Source of the DNA: Owenia fusiformis
Taxonomy: Eukaryota > Annelida > Polychaeta > Sabellida > Oweniidae
NCBI GenBank assembly: GCA_903813345.2
Contig: CAIIXF020000004.1
Span: 4,669,525-4,733,524 of the forward strand
Direction: 5' to 3'
Length of the DNA stretch: 64,000 nucleotides
The notes beneath the pieces were generated by a model that saw nothing but the letters and a program-made list of their open reading frames with translations, did no database searches and was not told where the DNA came from. The position numbers and the translations under genes are program-made. Positions 46,641-59,006 of this stretch are shown piece by piece (the first letter of the stretch is position 1; the number at the start of each line of letters is the position of its first letter).

Positions 46641-48161
46641 AAAATGAAGACAGTCTAAACAGTATTTGTTAAGTTATTGGAAGTTCTAAGAATCTGTGAC
46701 GCCAACCGCCGCCCGCCACCCGCCGATCGCCAACTACCAATCCCCAACCACCGCCACAAAAACAGCGACCATAACAATATGTCATTGGTGGCGACATGAT
46801 AGCTAAATTAGTTTTAATTAGTGAAAATTAGCAAAATATTCAAAATATTAGCAAGGGTGCCCTGCTTTTCCATGCGAACAGTATCAAATTTAAATATTTT
46901 ATGACCAGTACTGATCACCTTTTTAATCAATTCTATTCCACAAATGCTGGTACACATGACCATGAAACTAGAAATAAAGACCGTATACGTTCATATATGC
47001 TTAAAGGGACTCATACAATTAGCTACGTTGACCAAAGTGTTTACATTTTCGGATTAGAAGGGTTTATTTTTTTTAAGGGGTGTTTGCATTGAAGATTTCG
47101 TGCAGTACAAAATAATTCTCAGTTTTCCTTATAATGCTTGCGCTGCCCCGTTGTTTTCGTATTCCAAAATAACCAATATAATCACTATTGATAGGTGGAT
47201 TTTTTGTTGAATACCTTATTATGTTATTCTCAAGGTATCAAACTATGTATTGAACTGAATGAGAATGTATGTATTTTTACAAACCATTATGTATATGGAC
47301 ACTCTCTTACAATATGGTCTGTGAACGTTGCTACCTTGAAATGTGTGGGGCAGATATCGGTCGTTCCCAGGCTTGGTTTGGACAAGGAAATAACCCATCA
47401 GATAGAAATCGCATCAAGAGAAAAAAGCTATATAAACGTTTCTGATCATTGATGGAGAACTTAGGAGCATGGCGAAGACCAGAATACGTCGCGAAGAAAA
47501 GGGCGATGACACCTGGACACAGGAATCATCCGAATGTAATTTTTCTAAGACAGATAATGTCTGATTGCATTACAAAGGTACATCGACTTTTCGGATTATC
47601 ATCTTTGGAAAATTCACATAATTTACACTGTTAAAATAGATGTGTTACGACAGATTTATATATTTATGTGTCTCTCAGATCATCGGCAAATGGACGTTCA
47701 TCATTTTGGTACTGGTTAGAGGGCCGCACATACACGTAACATGTAATAGGGGTATTTTTTTTCCAGTTGGTGAGGACGAGCTACCCAAATGTGGAGGGGG
47801 TGCCATATCAAGGTCACAAATGGCAGTGAAGAACTGGGGATGCATATACAATATAAATAAACATTGACAATTCTATTCAATTCAGAAAAGGTTTTGTTCA
47901 TATTGTGAATAAAATATTGAAGTTGTATTACCAAAAATAAACATAAGACTCTGCTATTGTGCCTGTGAAACATATAACACTACATACAATTTTTGAATGT
48001 ATTTCTGGATACATAATATTGTATTTTTGTAATCTAAACCAGATACAAAGTACCCAGTCAAACAAACATATATATCACAGTTAATAAAAAACATTTTTAT
48101 CTATGTTCAACCTATTTATATATTTTCTCTGGACGTTTGTTTACGAATAAAAACAATTTAT
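46641..48161. other. Intergenic, small unassigned frames
   Basis: Two adjoining plus-strand frames at 47,195-47,452 (85 codons) and 47,449-47,634 (61 codons) have ordinary-looking composition but no motif I recognise. 48,000-48,160 should hold the 3' end of the transposase element; its terminus is not identified. Confidence 0.35.
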
Positions 48162-49177
48162 CTATGCTTCCAGGTAACTAATCCAAATCTTTTCCAAATA
48201 CTGAAATGTTTTCTTTGATTGATATTTTCGCCCACTGTTTTCTCTTGGAGTTCCCTCGTTTTGAGGAACAACCGCTCTCTTGAATGGTCGATTAACATTT
48301 TCATTCCAATGCAAAATAAATAAATCAACCCTGACTTGAAATGACGTATCACCAAAGGAATGCCTTTTGGGCAGAAAAGAACGCAAAGCATTGTTTGCCG
48401 CTTCAACGTAACTTGTGCTAAGTCCTTCTAGTACGAGATGCGGATTTTTGTATATTGAAGTGTCATGGACAAATTTCGATAAGAGGTCAATTGCAATTGG
48501 ATCAGTAAGGAGCACACGAGATGGGGCATATCTTGGGTTTCTTACACAATGGCTCGTAAGCCTGCAACTTTCGTGGTATCCTTGGTAATGTGACACGATC
48601 GCATCTAGACTGCCTCGTAGTAGAGTCTCATCATTTCCTGAGTGCATGATGGAGTACCATATGTGGTTTTTAATTCCATCATATTTATCAAATAGCTGAC
48701 CATGCCAACATATATTTTCAGTTTTCTTTGTCCCTTTCGAAATTTTTTTGAAAGATGACATAACATTTTTAATCACATGCCAAACGTCTTTTTGTTCCTT
48801 TACTTCTGGAAAATCGTCTTTTACTACCTTGCTCACGCTATTGTTAGAATCGTGCACGATGCAACGAACTTTAATTCCTTCCTGTTTGAAATCATTTAGA
48901 ATTTCCTTTGTTGCAATCGTTTCATGTCGTTGGACAGAACTGTCATCGTGATTTGTTGATTTCACCTTATCTGCCAATACAGTATGCGTTTCGTTGCAAA
49001 GGCCAAATGTTATACTCCTCTTGGCATTGCGGAATGCAGAAAAACACGCATCGGTTTCCATGGTTATCCCAGACGCCCCACTGTCTGCTAAACTATTTTG
49101 TATCGCTCTTTCTTTAGACGCTTTGGCTTCGTTGGATATAATCGTAGATAAACGATTGCATGTTTCATTATAAACAC
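48162..49177 (-). pseudogene. DDE-type (Mutator-like) transposase, C-terminal part, disrupted
   Basis: The open frame runs from VYNETCNRLSTII at the break to SYLEA at 48,162. Likely catalytic residues are the Asp in ITMETDACFSA, the Asp in CIVHDSNNSVS, and the Glu in YVEAANNALRSF; DVWHVIKNV follows the second Asp, as in Mutator-like transposases common in invertebrates. The conventional first Met (49,199) is an artefact: its first seven or eight codons come from the terminal repeat of the 14.7-kb insert that broke the gene. The N-terminal part continues in the same frame at 63,894-64,000. Family assignment by pattern only. Confidence 0.7.
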
Positions 49178-49224
49178 CCCAGCAAACAGTGACGTCCATG
49201 TAACGTCACTCATATGTGGTATAT

Positions 49225-51110
49225 AAGTTCACTGAAGACGTTGTATATTTCCGTTATATAAACGTCAAAGCAACGTAAAATTGTGACATTCAGCAAAACG
49301 TCGGTGGATGGTTAAAAAATGACGTTGTAGTAATGTGTTAGTAAAGTTCGAAATTTGTGCTGGTGTGAAAAACGTAACAATGACGTTGAATTTTTACCAG
49401 TTTGGTTCATTTGCAACGTAATATAAACGGTAAAATTTAACGTTGTCGTAACGTTTTTTAAATGTGTAAAATATTTGTAAGTGCAGGAAACATTACAAAG
49501 ACGTTGCAGTTCTCACCAAATTGTTTCATTTGCTACGTAATATAAACGGTAAAATTTGACGTTGTCGTAACGTGTTTTAAATGTGAAAGATATTTGTAAG
49601 TGTAGAAAACGTTACAAAGACGTTGTGTTCTCACAAAATTTGGTACATTTGCAACGTAATGTAAACGGTAAAATTTGACGTTGTCGTAACGTGTTTTAAA
49701 AGTGAAAGATATTTGTAAGTGTAGAAAACGTTACAAAGACGTTGCACTTCTCTCCAAATTGTTTCATTTGCTACGTAATGTAAACGGTAAAATTTGACGT
49801 TGTCGTAACGTTTTTTAAATGTGAAAGATATTTGTAAGTGTAGAAAACGTTACAAAGACGTTGCACTTCTCACCAAATTGTTTCATTTGCTACGTAATAT
49901 AAACGGTAAAATTTGACGTTGTCGTAACGTGTTTTAAATGTGAAAGATATTTGTAAGTGTAGAAAACGTTACAAAGACGTTGTGTTCTCACCAAATTTGG
50001 TACATTTGCTACGTAATGTAAACGGTAAAATTTGACGTTGTCGTAACGTGTTTTAAACGTGAAAGATATTTGTAAGTGTAGAAAACGTTACAAAGACGTT
50101 GCACTTCTCACCAAATTGTTTCATTTGCTACGTAATGTAAACGGTAAAATTTGATGTTGTCGTAACGTGTTCTAAATGTGAAAGATATTTGTAAGTGTAA
50201 AAAACGTTACAAAGACGTTGTGTTCTCACCAAATTTGGTACATTTGATACGTAATGTAAACGGTAAAATTTGACGTTGTCGTAACGTGTTTTAAATGTGA
50301 AAGATAATTGTAAGTGTAGAAAACGTTACAAAGACGTTGCACTTCTCACCAAATTGTTTCATTTGCTACGTAATATAAACGGTAAAATTTGATGTTGTCG
50401 TAACGTGTTCTAAATGTGAAAGATATTTGTAAGTGTAAAAAACGTTACAAAGACGTTGCGTTCTCACCAAATTTGGTACATTTGCTACGTAATGTAAACG
50501 GTAAAATTTGACGTTGTCGTAACGTACGTGTTTTAAATGTGAAAGATATTTGTAAGTGTAGAAAACGTTACAAAGACGTTGCAGTTCTCACCAAATTGTT
50601 TCATTTGCTACGTAATATAAACAGTAAAATTTGACGTTGTCGTAACGTGTTTTAAATGTGAAAGATAATTGTAAGTCTAGGAAACGTTACAAAGTCCTTG
50701 TTTTCCCACCAAATTGGTTCATTTGCAACGTAGTGAAAATGGCTAATTGTAACGTTGTCAAAACATGGTTTGAATGTGAAAAATATTTGTGATTGTAAAA
50801 CACGTTACAAAGACGTCATTTTCTGACCAAAATGGTTCATTTTCAACGTAGTGCAAACGGTTAATTTCAACGTTGTCGAAACGTGTTTTCAATTGAAATG
50901 TAAAAAAATATTTGTAAGTGCAGGAAACGGTTACAAAAAGACGCTATGTCCTCACGAAATTGGTTTATTTGCAACGTTGTCGAAACGGTTAATTTTGACG
51001 TTGACGAAACGGGTTTTAAACGTGAAAAATATATATACATGTATGTGAAAAAGAACGTGACAAAGACGTTGTGGTCTCAACAAATTCGTTTAATTTGTGA
51101 CGTGAAGTAA
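49225..51110 (+). repeat. 119-bp tandem array, left end of the insertion
   Basis: CGTTGTCGTAACG recurs at 49,441, 49,560, 49,679, 49,798, 49,917, 50,036, 50,155, 50,274, 50,393 and 50,512, always 119 apart; one later unit has a 4-base gain (CGTACGTG at ~50,525). Flanking copies degrade towards both edges. Two unit types alternate: X with TTGCACTTCTCACCAAATTG and Y with TTGTGTTCTCACCAAATTTG. No spacer or coding structure. Confidence 0.95.
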
Positions 51111-51359
51111 ATGTTAAATATATAACGAATATACATGTATGCCTCGAGTGGTGGTAACTTTAAATACTGATCGGTGGAGGCACAGGCATATGTTGGCTCA
51201 CACAGATGAACTTAACGTGGTAATTGAGAGTGAGAGTGGAAATATGATGTAAAGAAAACGTTTCTCCGACGTTGTAATTTTGCCATGGGTTATTGCTGAC
51301 AAAAGTCTGACGTTCTGTCCCGGGGGGTTCACTCCAATATACCTCTTAATACCTATGTG

Positions 51360-51530
51360 CCGCGCCAAAGACCCCCTTTTTGAGCATTTTTCCATGTCAA
51401 TTTCCTCTCAAAATTGGAAGTTTCCATGTATTATTCCTCTCAGAGTTATAAAATTCCATATTTTCTTCCTCTGAACTTCATAGATGTCCATGTCTACTTC
51501 CTCTGGAGCTTGCCGGGACTAAAGTTGCGA
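51360..51530 (+). repeat. Interspersed repeat, related to 22,910-23,065
   Basis: Shares TCAATTTCCTCTCAA, TGTCCATGT and CTCTCAGAGTTATA in order with the copy in receptor intron 3. The plus-strand frames across it are not gene-like. Confidence 0.5.
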
Positions 51531-51740
51531 ATTATCGGTAAATTGACTAAAACTCCACTCTTCCGGCGATTTGTCAGACCTCGGGACAAAAATTTTCGGT
51601 TTTAGTCCCTTTCAACAAGGGCGAGCGTTACAAACGGAAAGTACATCGTTCGCAAATTTGATGTATTTCTCGTTCGGCTTTTTATCGTATTCTGTTCTAT
51701 CAACCAATAGAAATAGAGGAATTCCCGCGTCGAAATCAAC

Positions 51741-51813
51741 ATGGAGGACAGTTCCAAGTTCAAGATATTGCTGCTTAAAAGCAACTTGGGAGCCGTACTG
51801 CCAGCTTTCGAAG
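51741..51813 (+). CDS. Putative first coding exon inside the insertion, function unknown
   Basis: ATGGAGGACAGTTCC opens 24 codons (MEDSSKFKILLLKSNLGAVL then PAFE) ending at a strong donor GAAG/GTAAGAAT. Upstream, an ATCAACCAATAG (CCAAT box) lies about 40 bp before the ATG in a locally GC-richer stretch, like a promoter. The residues could start a SAM-like helix bundle, but that is a guess. A phase-compatible acceptor occurs at 54,598 (TTTTCAG/AAGTAGGAG), whose frame closes after 13 codons. Confidence 0.35.
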
Positions 51814-52282
51814 GTAAGAATGATGCATTTATGTTACACAATCACCAAAGGTTAAGATGAAAGCATTCCATGGCCGGTACTTGCAGCGAGAACACAAATA
51901 ATCTCATGTGAAAGTTGGGATCGTTTCAATTTTCATAATTTTTCAATTTTTGAAATGAACTTTTGAATATTCTGATATTTGAATCGATGTTTTTGATTTT
52001 CAATTTCATCACGATTTCAATCATAATTCCCGGTTCATAATTTTCGTTAGGTCAATTACAAGGGGTCCAGGGGTCAATTAACCATCAGCGACTTTGAAGT
52101 CAGATCCGGCCCCGGGGATCTGGCGCAGAGGTGTGGATTGGATGGTGAAGTGTTTATGGCAAATGGTTTATGCAGTTATCTTAATCTTGATGGTGATCTC
52201 TGTTAGATCATCTACCTCTTTCAAAGAATAGACATTGCCCGGGGAGTCAGTGATTGCCATCTTTAGCCTGATAGATAATCAT

Positions 52283-53335
52283 GATGGCAGAAATACAGAA
52301 ATGCACAAACATGTATCAGTTTCATATGCTTTAGAAAATGTACACGTTTGCGAACAAATAGTTCAGAAGACAATAGAATCGTCGATTTAATTCCTCACTT
52401 AAGTTACATAAACGGTGTTTCGAAAAACAGTTAAGGTCTGCACTTTTAAGGTAACTTATAACTTAATCAAAAAATCCAAGATGGCCGAAACCAGGAAGCA
52501 CATGGCATTTGAGTATAATCTGACCATCAAAATTAACTGTCTTTTGGTTGGATTTTCTCTCAATTTTTTTAGTTCCACTTATCATTTATATAACCAGGCT
52601 CACTGTGGTAATGCAAATAGAAACAGTAAGCATTCTGGAATGGGAATTTGAGTCCTCTGAAAATGTGACAGAAAAATTGACAAAAACAGTAGCACGGCAA
52701 AGGTCCCTGAACATTTTTTTTCTAATTTCTCTGAAACATCCCTTTAATATAGCACAAAATGGAAGGAGCTTTAGAATTTTGAAATCTCTCATACAAATTT
52801 AAAAAAATAGAAAAAAAACAATTTGAGAAGTGTACTTTTTTCCTTATTTTGATCCCAATTTTTTTATCGGGTAATTTTTCAAATTTCTGTTGCTCCTTCT
52901 TTTTTCATATATGTTTGAAGTATATTTTCTGAAATGTTCAGATATTTTGAATCAGTTGTTTTTCATGGGCTACTCCTAGAAAAAAATCTTCTCAAATTCT
53001 TTAAACGGCACTTTTTTTCTCAAACTAAAGTTTTTTGTTGTTCTTTGATATCTTTGTAATGATTACACTGCACAAGCATATGTGAAATAACAAAAACGAC
53101 TTCTCAGGAAGAGTTTGAAAATTTCAAGATTGTGAAATTTTCAATTTTTTCTGAAAATCGATTAAGTTAACAGTCACCTTAACCCGAACCGTTTGTGTAA
53201 CCTAAGTGAGGAATTAAATCGATGATTCTGTTGTCTTCTGAGCTATGCCTATTTTTCGCAAACATGTTCATCTTCTAAAACATATGATGCTGATACATGT
53301 TTGTGAGAAAAAATGTCGTGGGGATTCTGCCTACA
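52283..53335. mobile_element. ~1.05-kb element with ~170-bp inverted ends
   Basis: CACAAACATGTATCAG, CATATG, GTTTGCGAA, GAAGACAATAGAATC, AATTCCTCACTTA and GGTTAAGGT-like blocks of the left arm (52,283-52,465) recur in reverse order and orientation in the right arm (53,150-53,335). The centre is A/T-rich with no coding frame. Confidence 0.75.
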
Positions 53336-54157
53336 ATGCGTGAAATAAGGAAAAAAGAAAAATCGTACCTTCGACGTTCCGACATTTTGTTACCAAAACG
53401 AACCGTTTCGGTAACCAGTGTAATCGAGTGGATCACCAGTGAATAGATAGCATACTATATTTAGGGAGTTCTTTAATTTTTTTGAAAATAACATGGCAGA
53501 GAAGCATTGAAATATGAGGCCACAGATATGATAGCTAAACTACAAAACAAATAAACAAAAGTAAGAACATGTATAAATGTTTCTATTTTTACATGTTCTG
53601 TTTCAATGTGGTCCTTTAATTGCTTATTTTTTAGATTCAGAGAAGTTCCAAACATTCAAAATTTTACTGTAATCTCATCTACTCTACGACCCCCACTTAA
53701 ATTTGTAAAAAACATAAGTGGGGGTAACCAAACTCGTCTGGCCCTGTTATCCACTCCCTGATTCTGAAATGTCGTAGACCAACAACGTCAGGCGTAGATT
53801 ACTGGGCCATACAGGTTTTGTTAAAGTGGGGGTAGAATGCGATAAATCGCATGATGTATGGTCTCTCTAAAATTCTCTTATTTTTAACATGGGAAATCGT
53901 CACTTCAGCAAATTCACATGTCATTTATTTATGTTCCAAAATTTATTTAGGCTAGTATTAATATGTATATAACATATGCCTGGCAAAATTTTGTGAATTT
54001 AATTTAAAATCAAACATTATCCATTATGATTTAGGTTCGCCTTTGACAGTTTTTGATGTGGAAATGTGTCTGTTATTAAGCATATTAAGCATACACCCTT
54101 TACCAATTTACGGAGACTGAAAGGTGAACTTCAACCTTCCTTGAAACTGTATGATTA

Positions 54158-54350
54158 TCAGGCCCGTAGCCAGGGGGGGTTCGCAGGGTTCCCCCCCCCT
54201 GGCCAAAAATTCTTTCATGCAGTTTTCACCATTTTGAGCACTTCTCAAGTGATTTTGTCCATATTTGGTCCAAAATTGTCAAATGTGAACCCCCCCCCTT
54301 GAAATTTTTGAAAAATGAACCCCCTTGGCAAATCCTGGCTACGGGCCTGA
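54158..54350. mobile_element. PIF/Harbinger-like MITE, 193 bp
   Basis: A perfect 17-bp inverted end, TCAGGCCCGTAGCCAGG / CCTGGCTACGGGCCTGA, with TTA on both sides (54,155-54,157 and 54,351-54,353). A 3-bp TWA duplication is typical of PIF/Harbinger. Contains C and G homopolymers. Confidence 0.8.
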
Positions 54351-54539
54351 TTATTGATATTTATATTTTTTAATCGAAATGGTGTTTGTTATAAGCACAC
54401 GCCTTTTAACAATTGATAGAGACTGAAAAGTGTATTTCATCTTCATCAAATCTGAAATTTAGCTTTGTTTTTATTGATTGAATTCAGTAAAAGTTAATTT
54501 CTTTTAACTTAAGTTAACTTTTATCAGCCTTTAAAAAGA

Positions 54540-55185
54540 CTACTATTGTCATCTGTTTTTCCATCTTAGTGTACAATAGTTCTCTACTCTGTTTTCAGAA
54601 GTAGGAGATGAACCAGATTTTTGTAGCTTTCATCCATGATAACCCTGAGACCTTGTTGGTTGTGTTTAGATGATGGTGTTTCATACTAATCAGGTATATT
54701 ATTTCATCGTTTGATTTAATTAACTTGCATCATTTGTGGCTCCTTGCTTCAGAAATTATTCATTTGTATTTAATGCAGTTATTATTTAACTTTCACAGTT
54801 TCGCAGCAAATGAGATACTGTAAATTGCTTTAATTTGGTGCTATTTAATTTGGCGCACTGTGCAAATTTTAAAAGTATGACTGCTATATAATTAAGTTCT
54901 TTTAAAAGGTTTGAACTTAATCCTGATTGACACAATGTTAAAACATCTCAGTAGATTTACTCATCATATTCACAATTTAAAGGTCTTATCTTAATCAATA
55001 CAATTTGAAATAAAAATATAAAATAAAGTAACAGTCTTTTAAAGTACTACTATTGTCCTCTATTTTCCCATCTACCTATTCTGTTTTCAGGATTGTTGTA
55101 GCCTTCACCCATGATAACCCTGAGATGATTTTGGCTGTGTTGAGATGAGTGGTGTTATGCTAATCAGGTAGGCCTATATTATTTC
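54540..55185 (+). repeat. Duplicated exon-like module
   Basis: 54,540-54,715 and 55,040-55,185 are diverged copies with the same order: CTACTATTGTC, CCATCT, a polypyrimidine tract ending CTGTTTTCAG, TTGTAGC, CCATGATAACCCTGAGA, GGCTGTGTT/GGTTGTGTT, GATG, CTAATCAG/GTA. Each module looks like acceptor-exon-donor (CAG ... CAG/GTATA and CAG/GTAGG). Reading frames are short, so the exons would be noncoding or decayed. Confidence 0.6.
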
Positions 55186-55439
55186 TAGAGGTGTCACACT
55201 GACCCGAAGTTGACCTGCCATATTTTATCTCAGAAAGTTAAGAGTCATTCTCAGGTATCTACTTTCCTACCGTTCCAACATTTCAAATTATTATCCAATA
55301 GAATATTTTAATAAATAGATCTCTAGTTAGATCATTGGATGAAGATTATGAGAGTCAACGAAGGAATGTTTTGGCTATATGATTCTACTGTAAAAATACA
55401 AAAGGATAGTACAAAAAGCTACTAGGGATCTATAAACAG

Positions 55440-56255
55440 ATGAGCTTAGGGATTGTTTTACCCCAGAGTAGTCCCAAAAAGTCTCCTGAGACAAAGATCA
55501 GATCTGGTGGAAGAAAGATTACACCCTCAGGTGCATTTTCAGATAACCAACTAATAAAATGTTTATACTACAAGTCTCTAAAATATTTCAGACAAACTAG
55601 CAGTACAAGCAGAATGGAACATTTGACGGTTTGGAAGTTATGCAGTCTAGAGTCCTCTGAGCTTGGGGAGTTGCGAGGAAAGTGACTTCGGTAAGTCCAG
55701 GTTAATCTATTATTCATTATAGAAGTATTTTATATATATTAAGTTTACAGCAGAATCAAATCTAGCAAGATCCTTGTCATTCTATTCTAAAAATATTTAC
55801 TTTACTTCAGGAATACTAGAGAATTTTACCAAAGCATTTTACAATTATGTATTTTATTTTATATATATGGCTTCCATATTTATATTTGGAAGAATTAAAA
55901 AATTTTCCCTATTTTCGCACTTTTAATCCTCAATAACTTACTGATTTACAACACATTGTAGACCTTTGAGACATATTGTATCTGAGATTGTAAAGAATAG
56001 ATCGCTAGGTCAATTTTGGTTGAAAATGACACTGACTTACATTTGACTTAAATATATACAGAGTGGGTGTGGGTATACAGGTTACATTTCATACTTTTCA
56101 ATAGATTGATTTTTTCCAGGAAAATGTCCAAAAACAAGCAGAAATGGCAATGTGTTAAACATGCAATCAGGGAAACAACGACTGAGCTGTACAAGTCATT
56201 TGAAGAAACATTTGGAAAGTGATGAGGACCAATGAGAGCTCATGCTTTCAAGGAA
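55440..56255 (+). pseudogene. Two exon-like segments, second with a BED/zinc-finger-like tail
   Basis: A first segment (open frame 55,440-55,685) ends near a donor CTTCG/GTAAGTCC at ~55,690. A second begins after TTTTTTCCAG at ~56,120. If spliced, one frame across the join gives KCPKTSRN, a basic stretch, then CTSHLKKHLESDEDQ and a stop. HLKKH and the spaced cysteines resemble a BED-type zinc finger of transposon proteins. The other frame of the second segment starts MSKNKQKWQC. The segments do not fit together in a single long frame, so a decayed gene is likelier than a live one. Confidence 0.3.
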
Positions 56256-58833
56256 AAATGAACACTTAGCATAAACAATATCTGTTCCGAGAAGCAAGCC
56301 AGTTTGAATTCAATTTTTATCTCTATAACAAGTAACGGGACAGTACTTTTAAGATTGCATAGATATAATGGCTTCATATCTGAAACATGCAATTTTTCTA
56401 GATTTATTCCCAACTTAAAATGGTCATTATTGCTTTTTGAAAATCAATACCATGTTAATAGGGTGGTGGCATGATTTTTTCAAGTACAATATATCCACTA
56501 GTTAAAGTGCAAGTTGTGTAGGCCTTGGCTGTGTGATCAAAATGAGCCCAAGATGATCAAATTTGGTCAAAGCGTTCAAAAGTTACAGCATTTTAAAGAT
56601 CTGAAATTCGCGATTCCTTTCGTCGAAAATTGAATAAATTATGCTAATGAGCTCATTAGCATATTTCACTTATAGATAAAAAGAATAAATATTATTCTAA
56701 GATTAGAAATATTTCAGATACCTAGAGAGAAAAAGTTGTGTGATAGGAAAAATAATGAATCATGTCCAAGAAAACATGTAAATTAGAGATACAGATGCCC
56801 AAATATGGCTAACAGAGCCAAATTTCACTCCGATTTCTGGTAAAATTTGGACAAAATTGGCATTTTTTGTTCCTACACCCATATTTCTGAATCAATTTTA
56901 CAGAAAATAATGTACTTAGTTGGTTGCATACTATTTTATTTCTGTCAAACCATATTTCTTCTCTAGATAAAAGTAATAAAATGCTTGATCTGATCAAAAA
57001 ATTTCCCCAAAAAAGTTATTTGAAAGGTCTCACCAGTACAAAATATCCATATTTAGCCACTTTTTTCACCTATTTCATGATCATCACCAATGTTGATAGG
57101 CCTCTATTTTTAAAAATCAGTAAATATCACATCTGCTATTCTAAATTTCCCCATAACTATTTTTTCTGTGAACATGTGTATGCTCAAACAGCCTCTTTAT
57201 GCCATATTTTCTTCGAAAAAAGGCTCTGAAGTATGCTAGGAAAACATATTTTCACACAAATTCTAGGTGGAAATAAGCCCAGAGAGGCCATTTTGTAGTA
57301 AAATATGTCTAAAAATACATAATCTAGACATCTTGCACCTATTTGTAACCATGAAAAATATTATCATATCCACACAGATTCAATATAAAGTACTATATAT
57401 TTTTAATTCCTGCTATATAATGATTCAAACATAGCCAGTAGTCAAAAAGTGCGCTCCCTTGGCGGGATTTTGGGGTAGGGCGATTATTGAAAAACCAAAA
57501 ATGACAATAACTTTGCCAAAAATGGATGAATTTGCATAATTTTTTTTTTAAAATGCTCAGTAAAGAAATTGTAATCTTTCTCTTTCTTTCAATTTAATCA
57601 ATGTGGACTTATTATTCATCAAATAATTATTTTCAATCTTCAGAGGACCCATTTTTAAGGATTTGGGGGTAGGGCAATCACTGAAAACCACAAATAACAA
57701 TAAGTTCACCAAATATGAAGACATTACTGTATTAATTAGTCACTGTATTAATACATGTAATATGTTGGATTTTCAGTTAATTACATTTTTAAAATGTGTC
57801 CATTAATTTACATTTTTAAAATAAAAACCGTGTTCAATCGACAGTCATGTATGTATTTCTCCATTGCAGCTTCCTAGTCGGAGTAGTCCTATTCACCTTC
57901 AATAGTTGTTCCACTGTACATTTTGTCAGCTATTGTCCAATGTTAGGGACTGAAATCATAAAAAAAGTAGTTTAATTACTACTATAGTATTTCAAATTCT
58001 TAAAGAATTTCAGAAGATATCTTTAAAACCTTTTTTGATTGACACTGTATTTAAGCATAGAAATTGTTTACTTTACTACCACTGTAGTGCTCCCTAAATT
58101 ACTCTCATTAGACATTACTCTCTAGATATTCTCATACATCATAAATGATAAATGTTCACTTTTATTGCGAAGAAGAAAATTGATGTACATCATTATATTG
58201 ATTGGAATTATTACTCAATAATAATCCTATTCAATCACTAATCATATGTACATATTGATCAAATGTTATAACAGAAACAACAAAGAAATAAAAACAATAA
58301 CCAACACAATTACGAGAGCGAAGAAACTGTTAACAGACAGGCATATCATGAAAATGTACATAATATCTTTGTTATGGTCCGCGGCATTTTAGAAAGTCAA
58401 TCATTTATACATTACAATACATTTTCAGTCAATTCCAATCTGTTTTTTAATCTAAACCATAAATGTACAAATGCAATAAAACCAAGGCCTTTGAGAAATT
58501 TGGCCAAATTCAACATGGACTAACCAAATTGATCAAATATGTTGTCTCTTGGAAGGGCACTATGATTAGCTGGCATAACTGGGGGAGAAGGGGTGCATGT
58601 ACCTACTAGTAATTCATTTCATGCTACTAGAAAATTTACAAACCTTTATGTAGTTTGATGTTATTGTAGATCTTGTTTACTTGTATAATGCTTATGTCTC
58701 ACAGTCTGATTGTCTGTATTTCTATAAAGTAAGAGGGGAAAATGTATTCTACGCATGTATTTTTTATGGATTACTTCTTACACTGTGACAAGGCAGGCTA
58801 TTATAAGACAAATAATCTGGGTACAATCCGAAA
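56256..58833. other. Central insertion sequence, nothing recognised
   Basis: AT-rich. Several short frames (e.g. 56,924-57,229) lack motifs. Two similar blocks with GGGGTAGGGCRAT(T/C)A(T/C)TGAAAA occur at ~57,470 and ~57,660, a faint direct repeat. No gene assigned. Confidence 0.4.
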
Positions 58834-58839
58834 GAATTG

Positions 58840-59000
58840 CATGGGCGTAGCGCTATTTTAATGAGTAGTACGCCAACTCGGAAACATAAGTTCAGGGAGG
58901 TCCGGGGGTTCTCCCCCAGGAATATGTGGGAACTTGGTTGTATTTTGGAGCATATTTGCAATCGTCTGGTATGCTTGTGCGTACCAGGTGCTACGCCAAT
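58840..59000. mobile_element. 161-bp MITE with GAATTG flanks
   Basis: CATGGGCGTAGCGC at the left mirrors GTGCTACGCCAAT at the right; GAATTG lies on both sides (58,834-58,839 and 59,001-59,006) as a likely 6-bp target duplication. The middle has GGTCCGGGGGTTCTCCCCCAGG, a strong hairpin. Confidence 0.65.
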
Positions 59001-59006
59001 GAATTG

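Noticed and set aside
47195-47634. Adjacent 85- and 61-codon plus-strand frames as one gene
   Set aside because: No domain, no splice signals joining them, and no start context; left as unassigned.
49171-49199. ATG at 49,199 as the natural start of the transposase
   Set aside because: Its first codons are translated from the terminal repeat of the 14.7-kb insertion; the true upstream part is at the right edge of the window.
49225-51110. CRISPR-like array
   Set aside because: The whole 119-bp unit repeats with no unique spacers and the context is an animal genome. The same holds for the 190-bp array.
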